Shown here: one piece after another, positions 1 through 8,676 of the stretch | How positions within the stretch are numbered: the first letter of the stretch is position 1 | How the letters are laid out: each line of letters starts with the position of its first letter | From: Planctomycetota bacterium | Lineage (GTDB): Bacteria > Planctomycetota > Phycisphaerae > UBA1845 > Fen-1342 | Length of the DNA stretch: 64,000 nt | Direction of reading: 5' to 3' | Assembly (NCBI GenBank): GCA_018814045.1 | Contig: JAHJAR010000277.1 | Span: forward strand, 62,001 to 126,000 | The notes under the pieces: model-generated | Told to the model about the DNA's origin: nothing | Seen by the model: only the letters and a program-made list of their open reading frames with translations | Database searches by the model: none | Position numbers and translations under genes: made by a program

Positions 1-71
1 CCAGGCCCGCCGGCTGTAGCGCGCGCCGGTCCGTGCCGCCCCCCACGCCATGACTTGCCGCGGCGCTTACA

Positions 72-2156
72 ATGCAGGGGATGCCGGAGACCCAGGAGCC
101 AACGGAAACCGCTGAGCGCCGCTCCCGCCTGCGAATGTGGAGCGTGGCATGTTTGGCGGTACTGGCCGCGGGCGCGCTTTGTGTGCCCGTGCTGTTTCTG
201 GACCTCCCGGATCCCGCGGCACCCCCGCGTCACACCACTTTTCCCGGGTTATCTCCGCTGATGGAGAGCGCTGCGGCCACGGTTGCGGCCGAACCGGGGC
301 CGACCAGCCCAAGCGGCGAGCTGCCAGGACCGCAGCCCGCACCAGCCGGGGGTGATCCGGCCGGGCCGTTGCCGATCGTTGATCGGCGGCGCGTGCAGGG
401 CGACTTCGCCCAGCCGGCCCAGCCGGGGGCAGGTGCGGCGACAGCCGGCGCAACGCCGCGCAGCCCGCCGCGTTTGGACCGCTCGGCGGAGGTACGTCGG
501 CGGCGTGTATCGGAGTTAGGTGGAACGCCGCGCACGGAGGACGCGGTCGAGGCCGGTCTGGCGTGGCTGGCCGCCCACCAGTCCGGCGACGGGACGTGGC
601 GCCGGGTCGAATACATGGAGCGGTGTCCGCCCGACGATCTGTGTCCCGGGCAGGCTGTGAGCCGCACGGAAGATTGGCTTGTCGCGGGCACAACCGCTTT
701 GAGTCTGCTGGCCTTTCTCGGTGCCGGGTACACCGATCGCGAGGGGCCGCATCAGGGAGTCGTCGGCGGCGGGGTACGGGCGTTGCTGGACCGGCAGCGG
801 CCCGACGGCGGGTTTTGTGCTACAGAGAGCATGGCGGGCTACAACAACACGCTGGCGACACTGGCGCTGGCCGAACACTATGCGCTGACGCGCAACCAAG
901 AGCTCGTCGAACCGCTGACGCGGGCCGTCAATCAGCTAGTGCAGACACAGCAGCAGTTAGGGGGGTGGGACTATGTGCCGCGCTCGGACAGTGGGCGCAA
1001 CGACACCTCGATCACCGCCTGGGCCATGCAGGCTCTACAGGCTGCTGCCGCGGCCGGAATCGAGGTGCCCGGAGCGACTTTTGTAAAGGCGGCCGTGCAC
1101 TTCACGCGGGCGGCCGAACCGGACGGACGCGTGTGGTACGCCGACTTTGGCACGGGCTATGGCGTGGACCCGCAGACGCTGCGTCCGATGTACCGTTACG
1201 GGCCGGCGATGACGGCGGCGGGGATGACCTGCGAGCAGTTGTTGGGCTGGCGGACGGACAGCCCGCTACGCCTGAAGCAGCAGGCGCTGCTGTTCAGTCA
1301 GCTCCCGTCGGCCGCCTTGCTCCAGGGGCGCGACCGCCTTCAGTTGCACAGTTACTACTACTGGTACTACGGGACGGTGGCGATGTTTCAATGCGGCGGC
1401 GAGGCCTGGCAGCGCTGGAACGCACACCTGCGCGACGCGATCCTGCCGCTGCAAAACCGCGACAAGCGTGCCGATGGTCAGAAGTCGCACGCCTATGGAA
1501 GCTGGCAGCCGTTCGGGCCCAACTGGGGGCGCTGGGGACGCATGGGAGGACGCGTCTACACTACTGCGCTGTGCGTTCTGACACTCGAGATCTACTACCG
1601 GCATACTCCCGCGTACCTGGACGACTACCTGGTGCTGTCGGCGGCGGACTGGCAAGCCTATCTGCGCCCGGCCGGGCAGCGCGAGCGGCGCTGGGTCCTC
1701 GACTATCTGCGTGAAGCGCGGTTGGAAGTGGCCGAGCCGGTGTTGGTGGGATTGTTGGAGGGACGCGACCGGCAGGCCGCCCTGGCGGCAGCGGTGATTC
1801 TGGCGGAGTCTGGCTCGCCGCTCGGTCGCCCACTATTGGATGAAGTGGTTACGGCGCTGCCGCCGTGGGAGCGGAAACCCGTCGAGCGGGCTCTGGCGCG
1901 CGCGCGGGAGATCGAGAGCTGGGTGCCGGCGGCGGGACGCGTGCGGGAGTACGACGCCCGGAGCCGTCTGGCAACCCTGGACCTGCCGCGTGCTTACGTT
2001 GGGATGGCGCTGGCAGTACGTCGCGGGGGTGAGGAAATCGCCCGCATGCGCGTGATTCAGCGTTTCACCGGGCGGGACGTGGTGGTCGCCGAGCTACGCG
2101 ACCAAGAGACGGTGGCTTCGCCGCGTGCGGGCGATGAAGTGGTTTCCGGCCCGTGA
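72..2156 (+). CDS. Membrane-anchored prenyltransferase/squalene-oxidase repeat protein
   Basis: A 694-residue protein with a single hydrophobic segment at about residues 22-43, then a Pro/Ala/Gly-rich linker to about residue 150. The following region has alpha-alpha toroid repeats of the prenyltransferase/squalene oxidase type: 'GLAWLAAHQSGDGTW', 'RQRPDGGF' and 'QQLGGWDYV' are QW-like motifs. The last ~130 residues look like a helical stretch followed by a small beta domain ('DLPRAYVGMALAVRRGGEE'). Such proteins are frequent in planctomycetes and mostly of unknown function; no cyclase DxDD motif was noticed, so real terpene cyclase activity is doubtful. The start is uncertain: ATG at 72 has no clear ribosome site and ATG at 81 directly abuts AGGGG. 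Confidence 0.75.
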   Translation: MQGMPETQEPTETAERRSRLRMWSVACLAVLAAGALCVPVLFLDLPDPAAPPRHTTFPGLSPLMESAAATVAAEPGPTSPSGELPGPQPAPAGGDPAGPLPIVDRRRVQGDFAQPAQPGAGAATAGATPRSPPRLDRSAEVRRRRVSELGGTPRTEDAVEAGLAWLAAHQSGDGTWRRVEYMERCPPDDLCPGQAVSRTEDWLVAGTTALSLLAFLGAGYTDREGPHQGVVGGGVRALLDRQRPDGGFCATESMAGYNNTLATLALAEHYALTRNQELVEPLTRAVNQLVQTQQQLGGWDYVPRSDSGRNDTSITAWAMQALQAAAAAGIEVPGATFVKAAVHFTRAAEPDGRVWYADFGTGYGVDPQTLRPMYRYGPAMTAAGMTCEQLLGWRTDSPLRLKQQALLFSQLPSAALLQGRDRLQLHSYYYWYYGTVAMFQCGGEAWQRWNAHLRDAILPLQNRDKRADGQKSHAYGSWQPFGPNWGRWGRMGGRVYTTALCVLTLEIYYRHTPAYLDDYLVLSAADWQAYLRPAGQRERRWVLDYLREARLEVAEPVLVGLLEGRDRQAALAAAVILAESGSPLGRPLLDEVVTALPPWERKPVERALARAREIESWVPAAGRVREYDARSRLATLDLPRAYVGMALAVRRGGEEIARMRVIQRFTGRDVVVAELRDQETVASPRAGDEVVSGP

Positions 2157-2198
2157 TGCCGGCTGCACATGCGCTGGTTTGCTGTCGTGTGGCGGGTG

Positions 2199-3176
2199 CT
2201 ATTTGCCAGCGTCTTGAGTTGGGGCACTTGAGGGGCGCGCCTCGTCGGCATTCGAGCGGGGCGTGAGGGGCGGGAGACGGAAGGTGACGCGTTCATCGGG
2301 TGCGTGAACCTCCTCGATCTTGGTCACGCCGAGTTCTTCCAGACGTCGCAAGACGGCCTGAACGACATCTTCGGGGGCGCTGGCGCCGGAGGTGACACCG
2401 AGGCACTGCACGTTGGCCAGCCAATCCGCGCGGATGTCATCGGGTCCGTCGATCAGGAACGAGCGCACGCCGCGGGCGCGGGCGACCTCCGTCAGGCGGC
2501 AGGAGTTGGATGAGTTCTGCGAGCCGACCACGAGCAGCAGAGCGATGCGGTCGCTGATGCTCTTGACGGCGTCCTGCCGATTCTGGGTGGCGTAGCAGAT
2601 GTCGTCGCTAAGCGGCAGTTCGAGGTGGGGAAACCGCTTCCGCAGAGCTGCGACTATATCCTGTGTGTCGTCGCCGCTGAGAGTGGTCTGCGTGAGTATG
2701 ACGCCCTTCTCGTCGGATGCCAGTTTGAGCCGCTGCACATCGTCGAAGTCGCGGACCAGAACAGTAATCGCGGGGGCCTGGCCCATGGTACCCACGACCT
2801 CGTCGTGGCCGGCGTGACCAATGAGGATAATCCGGTAGCCACGTTGCGCGTAGCGGTGCACTTCGGTGTGCACCTTTGTCACCAGGGGACACGTCGCGTC
2901 GATCAGCCGCAGGCGGCGGCGCTCAGTCTCGGCGGCAACCTCCGGCGGTGAACCGTGGGCCGATAGAATCGTGATCGCCTCAGGGGGCACCTCGTTCAGC
3001 TCGTCAACGAAGATGGCCCCGCGTGCGCGCAGCCGCCGCACTACGTGCGAGTTGTGCACGATCTCCTTGCGAACGTAGACGGGAGCGCCGTATTCAGCGA
3101 GGGCCAGTTCGACGACGCGGATCGCGCGCTCGACTCCTGCACAGAACCCCCTTGGCTTGGCGACAATGACACGCAT
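2199..3176 (-). CDS. ispH: 4-hydroxy-3-methylbut-2-enyl diphosphate reductase
   Basis: IspH (LytB) catalyses the last step of the MEP isoprenoid pathway, reducing HMBPP to IPP and DMAPP with a 4Fe-4S cluster. All three cluster cysteines are present: C12 in 'GFCAGV', C96 in 'DATCPLV' and C194 in 'DDICYATQNRQ'. H41 and H74 ('SAHG') and the acid in 'DEVVGTMGQ' (E126) match the substrate-binding residues. At 325 residues it has the usual length, with a short Ser/Pro-rich C-terminal extension. It converges with the upstream repeat protein. A good -10 box lies about 60 bases upstream of the start. Confidence 0.96.
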   Translation of the reverse strand: MRVIVAKPRGFCAGVERAIRVVELALAEYGAPVYVRKEIVHNSHVVRRLRARGAIFVDELNEVPPEAITILSAHGSPPEVAAETERRRLRLIDATCPLVTKVHTEVHRYAQRGYRIILIGHAGHDEVVGTMGQAPAITVLVRDFDDVQRLKLASDEKGVILTQTTLSGDDTQDIVAALRKRFPHLELPLSDDICYATQNRQDAVKSISDRIALLLVVGSQNSSNSCRLTEVARARGVRSFLIDGPDDIRADWLANVQCLGVTSGASAPEDVVQAVLRRLEELGVTKIEEVHAPDERVTFRLPPLTPRSNADEARPSSAPTQDAGK

Positions 3177-3238
3177 GCCCAGCTCCTGCGGCCCGGTGCC
3201 GGCCGCAATGCTTGGTTGGCTTCGCCCGTGCAGGCTGA

Positions 3239-3244
3239 ATTATA
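3239..3244 (-). promoter_or_regulatory. Candidate -10 box for ispH
   Basis: On the minus strand this reads TATAAT, 62 bases upstream of the ispH ATG, giving a short leader of about 55 bases. No convincing -35 hexamer was found 16-18 bases upstream, so this rests on the -10 match and its position only. Confidence 0.35.
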
Positions 3245-3368
3245 GTGTCTGCCAGCGTCGTCGCCCATGCGCGGCCGGTCAGTAACGAGATGGCGACGAT
3301 TGGCCGGACGCGCGCCACGCCGCGTTTTCGGACGAGCGCTGCGCGGTGAACCCGGGACCAGATCAACC

Positions 3369-3396
3369 CGCGGCCGCGGGGGATTGCGGCCGCGTG
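3369..3396 (-). terminator. GC-rich inverted repeat downstream of the phosphatase gene
   Basis: Two GCGGCCGC palindromes separated by a short C-rich spacer lie immediately downstream of the phosphatase stop codon on the minus strand. They can form a strong hairpin that could end the kinase-phosphatase transcript before ispH. There is no U-run, so rho-independent termination is not certain. Confidence 0.35.
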
Positions 3397-3403
3397 TGGC
3401 AGG

Positions 3404-4285
3404 CTACTCCACGCTGACGAATTTGCGGATGTTGCGTTCCAACTCGGCGACGGTGAAGCGGCCGTTGAGGTCGAGCGGTAGAAACACGCCGTGGGCGTGG
3501 TCGCTGGCCAGGATGATCATGCGGCCCACGACTTCGTAGCCGGTCTCCTGGGGCGTGTGTCCGACCAGGAAGAGCTGGGCATCGAAGCGTTTGGCGTAGA
3601 TTTCGACGACCTCGGGATGGTGGTAGCGGCCCCAGACGAGGGCGTAGGCAGATCCGCCTGGCATCAGGTCTTCGGCCGTTGGTTTGCGCAGAAAGACCGA
3701 ATCGTCGAACGAATGCATCATCACGCGGTCGGGCAGGCTGTGGCTGATGAAGATGCCGTTGCTGGTGCGGGCGGCGAGGGGCAGGGCCATGATGTATTCG
3801 TTCAAGGCGGCGAGGACGTTGTCGGTGTCCTTGCCGTAACGGGCGTGCACGCCGCGCTCGAAGTCGTGCAGCACTGAGCGGCCGCCTTTGGTGATCTCAT
3901 GGCCGCACATCTGGGACAGCTCGTGGTTGGATTGCAGGAAGAACACACTGTCGGGGAAGTCGCACTTCCAGCGTGCGGCACGCACGAGGAGATCGATCGA
4001 GAAATCCGGGGCACCCGGATACTGGGGCTCCTCGTGAATCAGCTCGTGCAGCACGACGCGGCGGGCGGGGCTGCGCTCGAGTGCGCAGAAGCGTTGCAGC
4101 TTGTCGAAGTTGCGTGTGTTGCCGTGCATGTCGCCGGTTACGACCAACTGCCCGGCGGCGCCGAAGCTGAGCAGAGAACCTTGGCGGTCGGGATCATCGC
4201 GGATCAGCTCGGCGGCCTCCTGCAAAGCCTGGCAGGCTGCTCGCGCATCGGGGGTTTCGTTCACGCCGTCCTCTACCGTTCTCAC
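3404..4285 (-). CDS. Calcineurin-like metallophosphoesterase
   Basis: A 293-residue protein of the calcineurin-like phosphoesterase superfamily. Visible motifs are 'VVTGDMHGN' (GDxHG), 'QSNHE' (NHE), 'IFISHS' and 'FLVGHTP' near the C terminus, in the order expected for a PPP-like fold. The second metal motif, normally GDxVDRG, is replaced by 'VVLHELIHEEP', so one metal ligand must come from a different side chain or be absent. It lies 41 bases downstream of a Ser/Thr kinase gene on the same strand, which suggests a kinase/phosphatase pair acting on the same substrates. The family is firm; the substrate is not known. Confidence 0.8.
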   Translation of the reverse strand: MRTVEDGVNETPDARAACQALQEAAELIRDDPDRQGSLLSFGAAGQLVVTGDMHGNTRNFDKLQRFCALERSPARRVVLHELIHEEPQYPGAPDFSIDLLVRAARWKCDFPDSVFFLQSNHELSQMCGHEITKGGRSVLHDFERGVHARYGKDTDNVLAALNEYIMALPLAARTSNGIFISHSLPDRVMMHSFDDSVFLRKPTAEDLMPGGSAYALVWGRYHHPEVVEIYAKRFDAQLFLVGHTPQETGYEVVGRMIILASDHAHGVFLPLDLNGRFTVAELERNIRKFVSVE

Positions 4286-4326
4286 CCTGACGAGTACCTC
4301 ACTTTATTCGAAGCGGTATCCCGGCG

Positions 4327-5214
4327 TCAAAATCCGCGCGCCCCCGGACTATCCCGCGGGGGGACGGCGTTGCCGGGCTCCTTTTCCTGTAGGTGGCGAA
4401 CCAGCTCGAGGCGCGAGATGACCTGCGCCATGTCCCAGGGCCGATCGTTGGGCAGTGTTTCACAGCACTCCATGATCAGACGTGAGAGCGGGATGGGGAT
4501 GGCCGGGTCGAGCAGGTGTGGTGGGTCGCTGCCGCGCCGGGATTCGAGCTCGATCTTCTTGGCGGCCGCCGGCGCGGTCGGCATCATGGTCTTGAACTCC
4601 TTGCCGGTAAGCACACAGTACATCGAGGCCCCGAGGCTGAAGATGTCGGTGCGCTGGTCGATCGGCTCACGTTTGACCTGTTCGGGAGCCATGAAGGCCG
4701 GTGTGCCCTGGACGCGTTCCTTCCGGTGGCCGAGGGGGCAACTTTGGCCGAAATCGATGATTTTCAGGCCCCCCTCTCTGGCGAGCAGCACGTTGCGGGG
4801 CTTCATGTCGGCGTGGACGTACCCGTGCTTGTGTACGGCCTGCAAGCCCTCTGCGACGTGAATGAAGATCTCTATGGATTCGCTGAGCATCCGTGGCACC
4901 TGATGCTCGAGCGCCTCGCCATCGACATATTCCATCACCAGGAACAACTGCCGCGTCTTGAGCCACTTGCGAATGCGGACGAGGTCATAGCAACGCCGCA
5001 GGTAAGGGTGATCGAGGGCGTGGGAGACCTCGTATTCGTTCTCGGCCTGCACCAGGAAGCGATCGTCATCGGGGCCCTCGCGCACCACGTGCTTGATGAC
5101 GACTCGCTTGCGCGAGCTGCGCTCGATGGCGAGGCTGATCGTGGAGCCCGCGCCGCGCCCGATTCGGTTCAGCAACTCGTATCCCGATAGCAGCGGAAGA
5201 GAGCGGGGAGGCAT
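4327..5214 (-). CDS. Serine/threonine protein kinase (Hanks type)
   Basis: A 295-residue soluble kinase when started at the ATG at 5214; upstream in-frame starts reach 5337 but add a basic stretch without domain similarity. Kinase landmarks are the Gly loop 'IGRGAGSTISLA' (residues 18-29), K41 in 'VVIKHV', the catalytic loop 'VHADMKPRNVLL' with D136, 'DFG' at 154-156, and 'FMAPEQ'. The HRD arginine is alanine, so it is a non-RD kinase, usually not dependent on activation-loop phosphorylation. There is no transmembrane segment or extracellular sensor, unlike many PknB proteins. The phosphatase gene follows directly. Confidence 0.88.
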   Translation of the reverse strand: MPPRSLPLLSGYELLNRIGRGAGSTISLAIERSSRKRVVIKHVVREGPDDDRFLVQAENEYEVSHALDHPYLRRCYDLVRIRKWLKTRQLFLVMEYVDGEALEHQVPRMLSESIEIFIHVAEGLQAVHKHGYVHADMKPRNVLLAREGGLKIIDFGQSCPLGHRKERVQGTPAFMAPEQVKREPIDQRTDIFSLGASMYCVLTGKEFKTMMPTAPAAAKKIELESRRGSDPPHLLDPAIPIPLSRLIMECCETLPNDRPWDMAQVISRLELVRHLQEKEPGNAVPPRDSPGARGF

Positions 5215-5361
5215 TGCTCTGCTGTCGATGACTAAAAAAACGCCCCGGCGCAGTTCCGAGACGGTGGCCTTGTGACTGATCCTGAGCGTTTCGGCGAGTG
5301 CCCAACAACCGCGCCCACGCGTCGGCACGCGAAACACCCGTATACGCCAGTGCTCACAATT

Positions 5362-5865
5362 CTACGGGATGATCCGCTTGCGAGCCAGCAGTTCGCACAA
5401 GTCGTGCGCTTCCGGCGGGAGCTCGGGGCGGCGCCGTGCATCTGATTCGGGGAGCAGGCGGACCCGGTTCAGATCCAGCCCGCGTAGTTGCTTCATGCTG
5501 CCCAGCACGGCCAACAGCGTGTTGGCCTGCGCTTCGGACAGGTGCTGGCTGGTCGAACCGGCGACCGCCAGTCGAATACTGGAGCCGCGCGGTTTCCAAT
5601 CCCAATCCCCGTCGTCGTAGACGATGCAGTCGTACATTTCGGCGGGGAGCGGAGCAGTGGGCGGCACGTAGTCGATCGCGACCTCGTGCACGCGTGTTCC
5701 CCGCTCGGCCATCAGGAGCGTCGTGGGCGACCACCCGCGCGTCGTGGGCTCCAGCCATAGCAAAAGTGCCGCCCCGACCGTCATTGAGACGGTTAGAGCG
5801 ATGACGACCTTTGCGTTGCGCGTATCGGCAGCCATGACCAGTCCTTTGGCTGCTTGCTTGGGCAT
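5362..5865 (-). CDS. Single-pass membrane protein, possibly a degenerate amidase/PGRP fold
   Basis: About 167 residues when started at the ATG at 5865, which has GGGGAGCAGGG just upstream. One transmembrane helix near the N terminus ('VVIALTVSMTVGAALLLWL') is followed by an extracytoplasmic domain. The order of elements 'YDCIVYDDG...', 'IRLAVAG', 'LSEAQANTLLAVL' and a C-terminal 'RVRLLPES' resembles the core of peptidoglycan-recognition/amidase_2 domains. The usual zinc-binding His residues are not seen, so any such domain would be non-catalytic. This relationship is a weak pattern match; otherwise hypothetical. Confidence 0.55.
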   Translation of the reverse strand: MPKQAAKGLVMAADTRNAKVVIALTVSMTVGAALLLWLEPTTRGWSPTTLLMAERGTRVHEVAIDYVPPTAPLPAEMYDCIVYDDGDWDWKPRGSSIRLAVAGSTSQHLSEAQANTLLAVLGSMKQLRGLDLNRVRLLPESDARRRPELPPEAHDLCELLARKRIIP

Positions 5866-5968
5866 CCCTGCTCCCCAGTAATTACCGGACCGACGGCGAG
5901 ATTGCAAGTCCTGATCCACGTTTTCGGCGCGCACCCCAGCGTGTGGTGGGCTGGGGCGACCTCCTCAT

Positions 5969-5974
5969 TATACT
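5969..5974 (+). promoter_or_regulatory. Possible -10 box of a leaderless transcript
   Basis: TATACT ends 6 bases before the ATG of the TPR gene at 5981, so a transcript starting about 7 bases downstream of it would begin at the start codon. No Shine-Dalgarno sequence is visible. No good -35 was seen. Confidence 0.25.
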
Positions 5975-5980
5975 ATCGGC

Positions 5981-7135
5981 ATGATCGCGCCGTGTGTGCA
6001 CCATCTTCTGCTGTTGCTGTCGATCGCGGCTTGCCTGGCGCCAGCGCCCGCGGACGTCGTCAAACTCGTTGACCGGCCGGCCTTCCGCCGCGTTGCGATC
6101 ACGAACATGAAGGGGGCGCGGCTGATTTTCCGAGGCGTGAGCGGACAGTACCTCCGCGAGCCGCTCGCCGAGGTCGAGTGGATCGAGATCGATCGAGTTG
6201 AGCCGCTGGGCCGGGCCGAGCACGCGGCCGCGGCGCAGCAATGGGAGCAGGCGGTCGCCGCCTACGAGCAGGCGTTGGAGCAGGCTGGTCCAACGTGGCT
6301 GCGCGAGCTGATCAGCGTGCGTTTGGTGCGGGCGAGTGACCAGGCGGGGCGGTTCACCGACGCCGTCGGGCTGTACGTCGAATTGCTGAGCACGCAGCCC
6401 GAACTAGCCGGAAGCCACGTACCCCGCAACCCGGGGCCACCGGGCTCGCGCGTCAACGGCGCGGCCCGGGAGCGTCTGGCTGAGGCCATCGGGCTGGCGG
6501 GAAATCCGCAGGTCCGGGCAGCTTGTCGGGCGCTATTGCTGGAGATGCAGCTCTACGACGAGGTGTTTGCCGAGTTGCCGGAGGTACGTCGGCAGGCGGA
6601 AGGCGGCCAGAGGCTGATATCGCGGCTGAATGAGACGTCGCCGGCTTCACGGCCGGCCGGCGGTGCGGGGCTGGCGAACGCCGGAGTCGCTGACGGCCGG
6701 CCAGGCAGAAACCCGGACCTCCGCGCGCGGGGGGGTTCAGATTCGGCGCTGCTGTTGCCGCTCGAGTCGATCGTCCTGGTGGCCGCCCGGAAGGCACTCG
6801 CCCAGGGTGACGCGGGGCGCGCGGGGCGGCTGGCCGAGCACGCCTGGCCGTACGTTACGGCGCGCGAGCGTGACGAGTGGCGGATAGTGCTCGGGCGTTG
6901 CCGGATTGAGCAGGGTCGCCCGGCCGAAGCGGCGGCCGACCTGGTGAACCTGGCGGAGTCAACCCGGAACCGGGCACAGGCGGCGGAGGCGCTATACTAT
7001 GTCGGCTTGGCGCACGAACGACTGGGTCGAACCGACGTGGCGACTGCGCTCTATCGCGAGTTGGCGGCCGGCGCAGATGTGCCCGAGCTGTGGAAGGCCC
7101 AGGCCCGGGCGAGCCTGCGGCGTATCGGAGAATGA
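5981..7135 (+). CDS. Secreted TPR-repeat protein
   Basis: A 384-residue protein with a signal peptide at residues 1-25 ('HHLLLLLSIAACLAPAPA'), a short beta-rich N-terminal part ('VKLVDRPAFRRVAITNMKG'), then tetratricopeptide-like helical pairs from about residue 85 ('AAQQWEQAVAAYEQALEQA') to the end ('GLAHERLGRTDVATALYREL'). TPR proteins scaffold protein complexes, here probably outside the cytoplasmic membrane. Residues about 215-255 are a Pro/Gly/Arg-rich, highly GC-rich insert that does not fit the repeats. The stop is 3 bases before the miaB start, so the two genes are probably cotranscribed. Confidence 0.75.
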   Translation: MIAPCVHHLLLLLSIAACLAPAPADVVKLVDRPAFRRVAITNMKGARLIFRGVSGQYLREPLAEVEWIEIDRVEPLGRAEHAAAAQQWEQAVAAYEQALEQAGPTWLRELISVRLVRASDQAGRFTDAVGLYVELLSTQPELAGSHVPRNPGPPGSRVNGAARERLAEAIGLAGNPQVRAACRALLLEMQLYDEVFAELPEVRRQAEGGQRLISRLNETSPASRPAGGAGLANAGVADGRPGRNPDLRARGGSDSALLLPLESIVLVAARKALAQGDAGRAGRLAEHAWPYVTARERDEWRIVLGRCRIEQGRPAEAAADLVNLAESTRNRAQAAEALYYVGLAHERLGRTDVATALYRELAAGADVPELWKAQARASLRRIGE

Positions 7136-7138
7136 CGC

Positions 7139-8674
7139 GTGCAGGGTGCCACCTACTATCTGGAGACGTTCGGGTGTCAGATGAACGTCCTCGACAGCCA
7201 GTTGGTCGCAGGGCAGTTTCGGCGGTTGGGGCTGCGGGCGGTGCGGGCGGCGCGGGACGCCGACGTCATTCTGTTCAACACGTGCAGCGTCCGTCAGCAC
7301 GCGGAGGACAAAGTCCTTTCGCGTTTGGGTGAGTTGCGGCGGCACAAGCGGAAGCACCCGGAGACGATAGTCGGCGTCATTGGCTGCATGGCGGAGCGCA
7401 TGGGCGCGAGCCTACAGGCGAAGATGCCGCACGTCGATTTGCTCTGTGGCCCGGGGGAGTTGAACGAACTGCCCGCGTTGCTCGCGGAAGCGTGGCAGCG
7501 CCACGAACGCGTGGCAGCCCTGGCCGGGAGCCAGTCGCGGCGGACCAAGGTGCTCCAGCGGGCGCTCGACTACGACAGCCTCGAAGCCCTGGACCTTTCG
7601 CGACAGGCCGGTCCGGACGAGAGCGTGCTTCAGGCCTACATCCGCGTGCAGCGCGGCTGTGACAAGTTTTGCACCTATTGCGTGGTCCCGTTCACGCGCG
7701 GTCCGGAACGCAGCCGACCGCCCAGCCACATTGTCGCCGAGGCCCGGCAACTGGCCGACAACGGTTGCCGCGAAGTCACGCTTCTGGGTCAGACGGTCAA
7801 CTCGTACGTGCATCAGGAGGAGGGGCGGCCGGTCACGTTCGCGCGGCTGCTGGAGCGTGTGCACGACGTCGATGGCCTGGACCGCATCCGCTTTGTAACC
7901 AGCTTTCCCGCGGACTGGGATGAGGACATCTTCCGCGTCCTGCGCGACTATCCCAAGGTGTGCCCGTACCTGCACATTCCGGCGCAGAGCGGCTCGGACC
8001 GGATCCTGAAGGGCATGCGGCGTGGCTATACGGCGGGTGAGTATCTCGACCTGGTGGACAAGGCGCGCGCGTCCGTGCCGGACATCGCGCTGGCGGGGGA
8101 TTTCATCGTGGGGTTCTGTGGTGAGACGGAGGAGGACTTCGCGGCGTCGGTCGAGCTAGTGCGGCGCGTGGCCTACAAGAGCCTGTTCGTGTTCAAGTAC
8201 TCCCCGCGGCCGGGCACCAAGGCCGATCGCCACCGGGCGGATGATGTTCCTGACGAGGTCAAGGCCCGCCGAAATAGCGAGCTGCTGGCCGTGCAGAGCG
8301 AGATTAGCCTGAAGCACAGACAGAGGTTGGCCGGGCAGGTGGTCGAGGTCCTGGTCGAGGGCTACAGCAAGGCGGCGCGCAAGCAGGCGGAGTCGCACAC
8401 GGGGGCGGATGCGGCGCCGTGCATCCAGGAGTGTGAGCAGGCGCGCGGGCAGGAAGCAGGGGCGGATAAGTCGCGGCAACTGGTGGGCCGCACGCCGGGC
8501 GATCTGATCACGGTCTTCGATGGGGATGAGTCGCACATCGGCGCACTGGTGAATGTACGGATCGAGGAGGCGTCAGCGCTGACACTGTTCGGGCGGATAG
8601 AAGCGATAGTCTCCGCGGCGCGTGGGCGGCGCGACGATCGGGGCATGTCGCTACCGGTGTTGGAGACTGATTGA
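7139..8674 (+). CDS. miaB: tRNA-2-methylthio-N6-dimethylallyladenosine synthase
   Basis: MiaB is a radical-SAM methylthiotransferase that adds a methylthio group to i6A37 of tRNAs. The N-terminal UPF0004 domain has its three cluster cysteines ('TFGCQMN', 'FNTCSVR', 'VIGCMAER'). The radical SAM motif CxxxCxxC is 'RGCDKFCTYCVVPFTRG'. A C-terminal TRAM domain follows ('LVGRTPGDLITVFDGD', 'VRIEEASALTLFGRI'), split by an insert of about 25 residues rich in Ala/Gln/Glu after 'VEGYSKAARKQ'. The start is GTG at 7139. At 511 residues it is slightly longer than typical MiaB because of the TRAM insert. Confidence 0.95.
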   Translation: MQGATYYLETFGCQMNVLDSQLVAGQFRRLGLRAVRAARDADVILFNTCSVRQHAEDKVLSRLGELRRHKRKHPETIVGVIGCMAERMGASLQAKMPHVDLLCGPGELNELPALLAEAWQRHERVAALAGSQSRRTKVLQRALDYDSLEALDLSRQAGPDESVLQAYIRVQRGCDKFCTYCVVPFTRGPERSRPPSHIVAEARQLADNGCREVTLLGQTVNSYVHQEEGRPVTFARLLERVHDVDGLDRIRFVTSFPADWDEDIFRVLRDYPKVCPYLHIPAQSGSDRILKGMRRGYTAGEYLDLVDKARASVPDIALAGDFIVGFCGETEEDFAASVELVRRVAYKSLFVFKYSPRPGTKADRHRADDVPDEVKARRNSELLAVQSEISLKHRQRLAGQVVEVLVEGYSKAARKQAESHTGADAAPCIQECEQARGQEAGADKSRQLVGRTPGDLITVFDGDESHIGALVNVRIEEASALTLFGRIEAIVSAARGRRDDRGMSLPVLETD

Positions 8675-8676
8675 CG

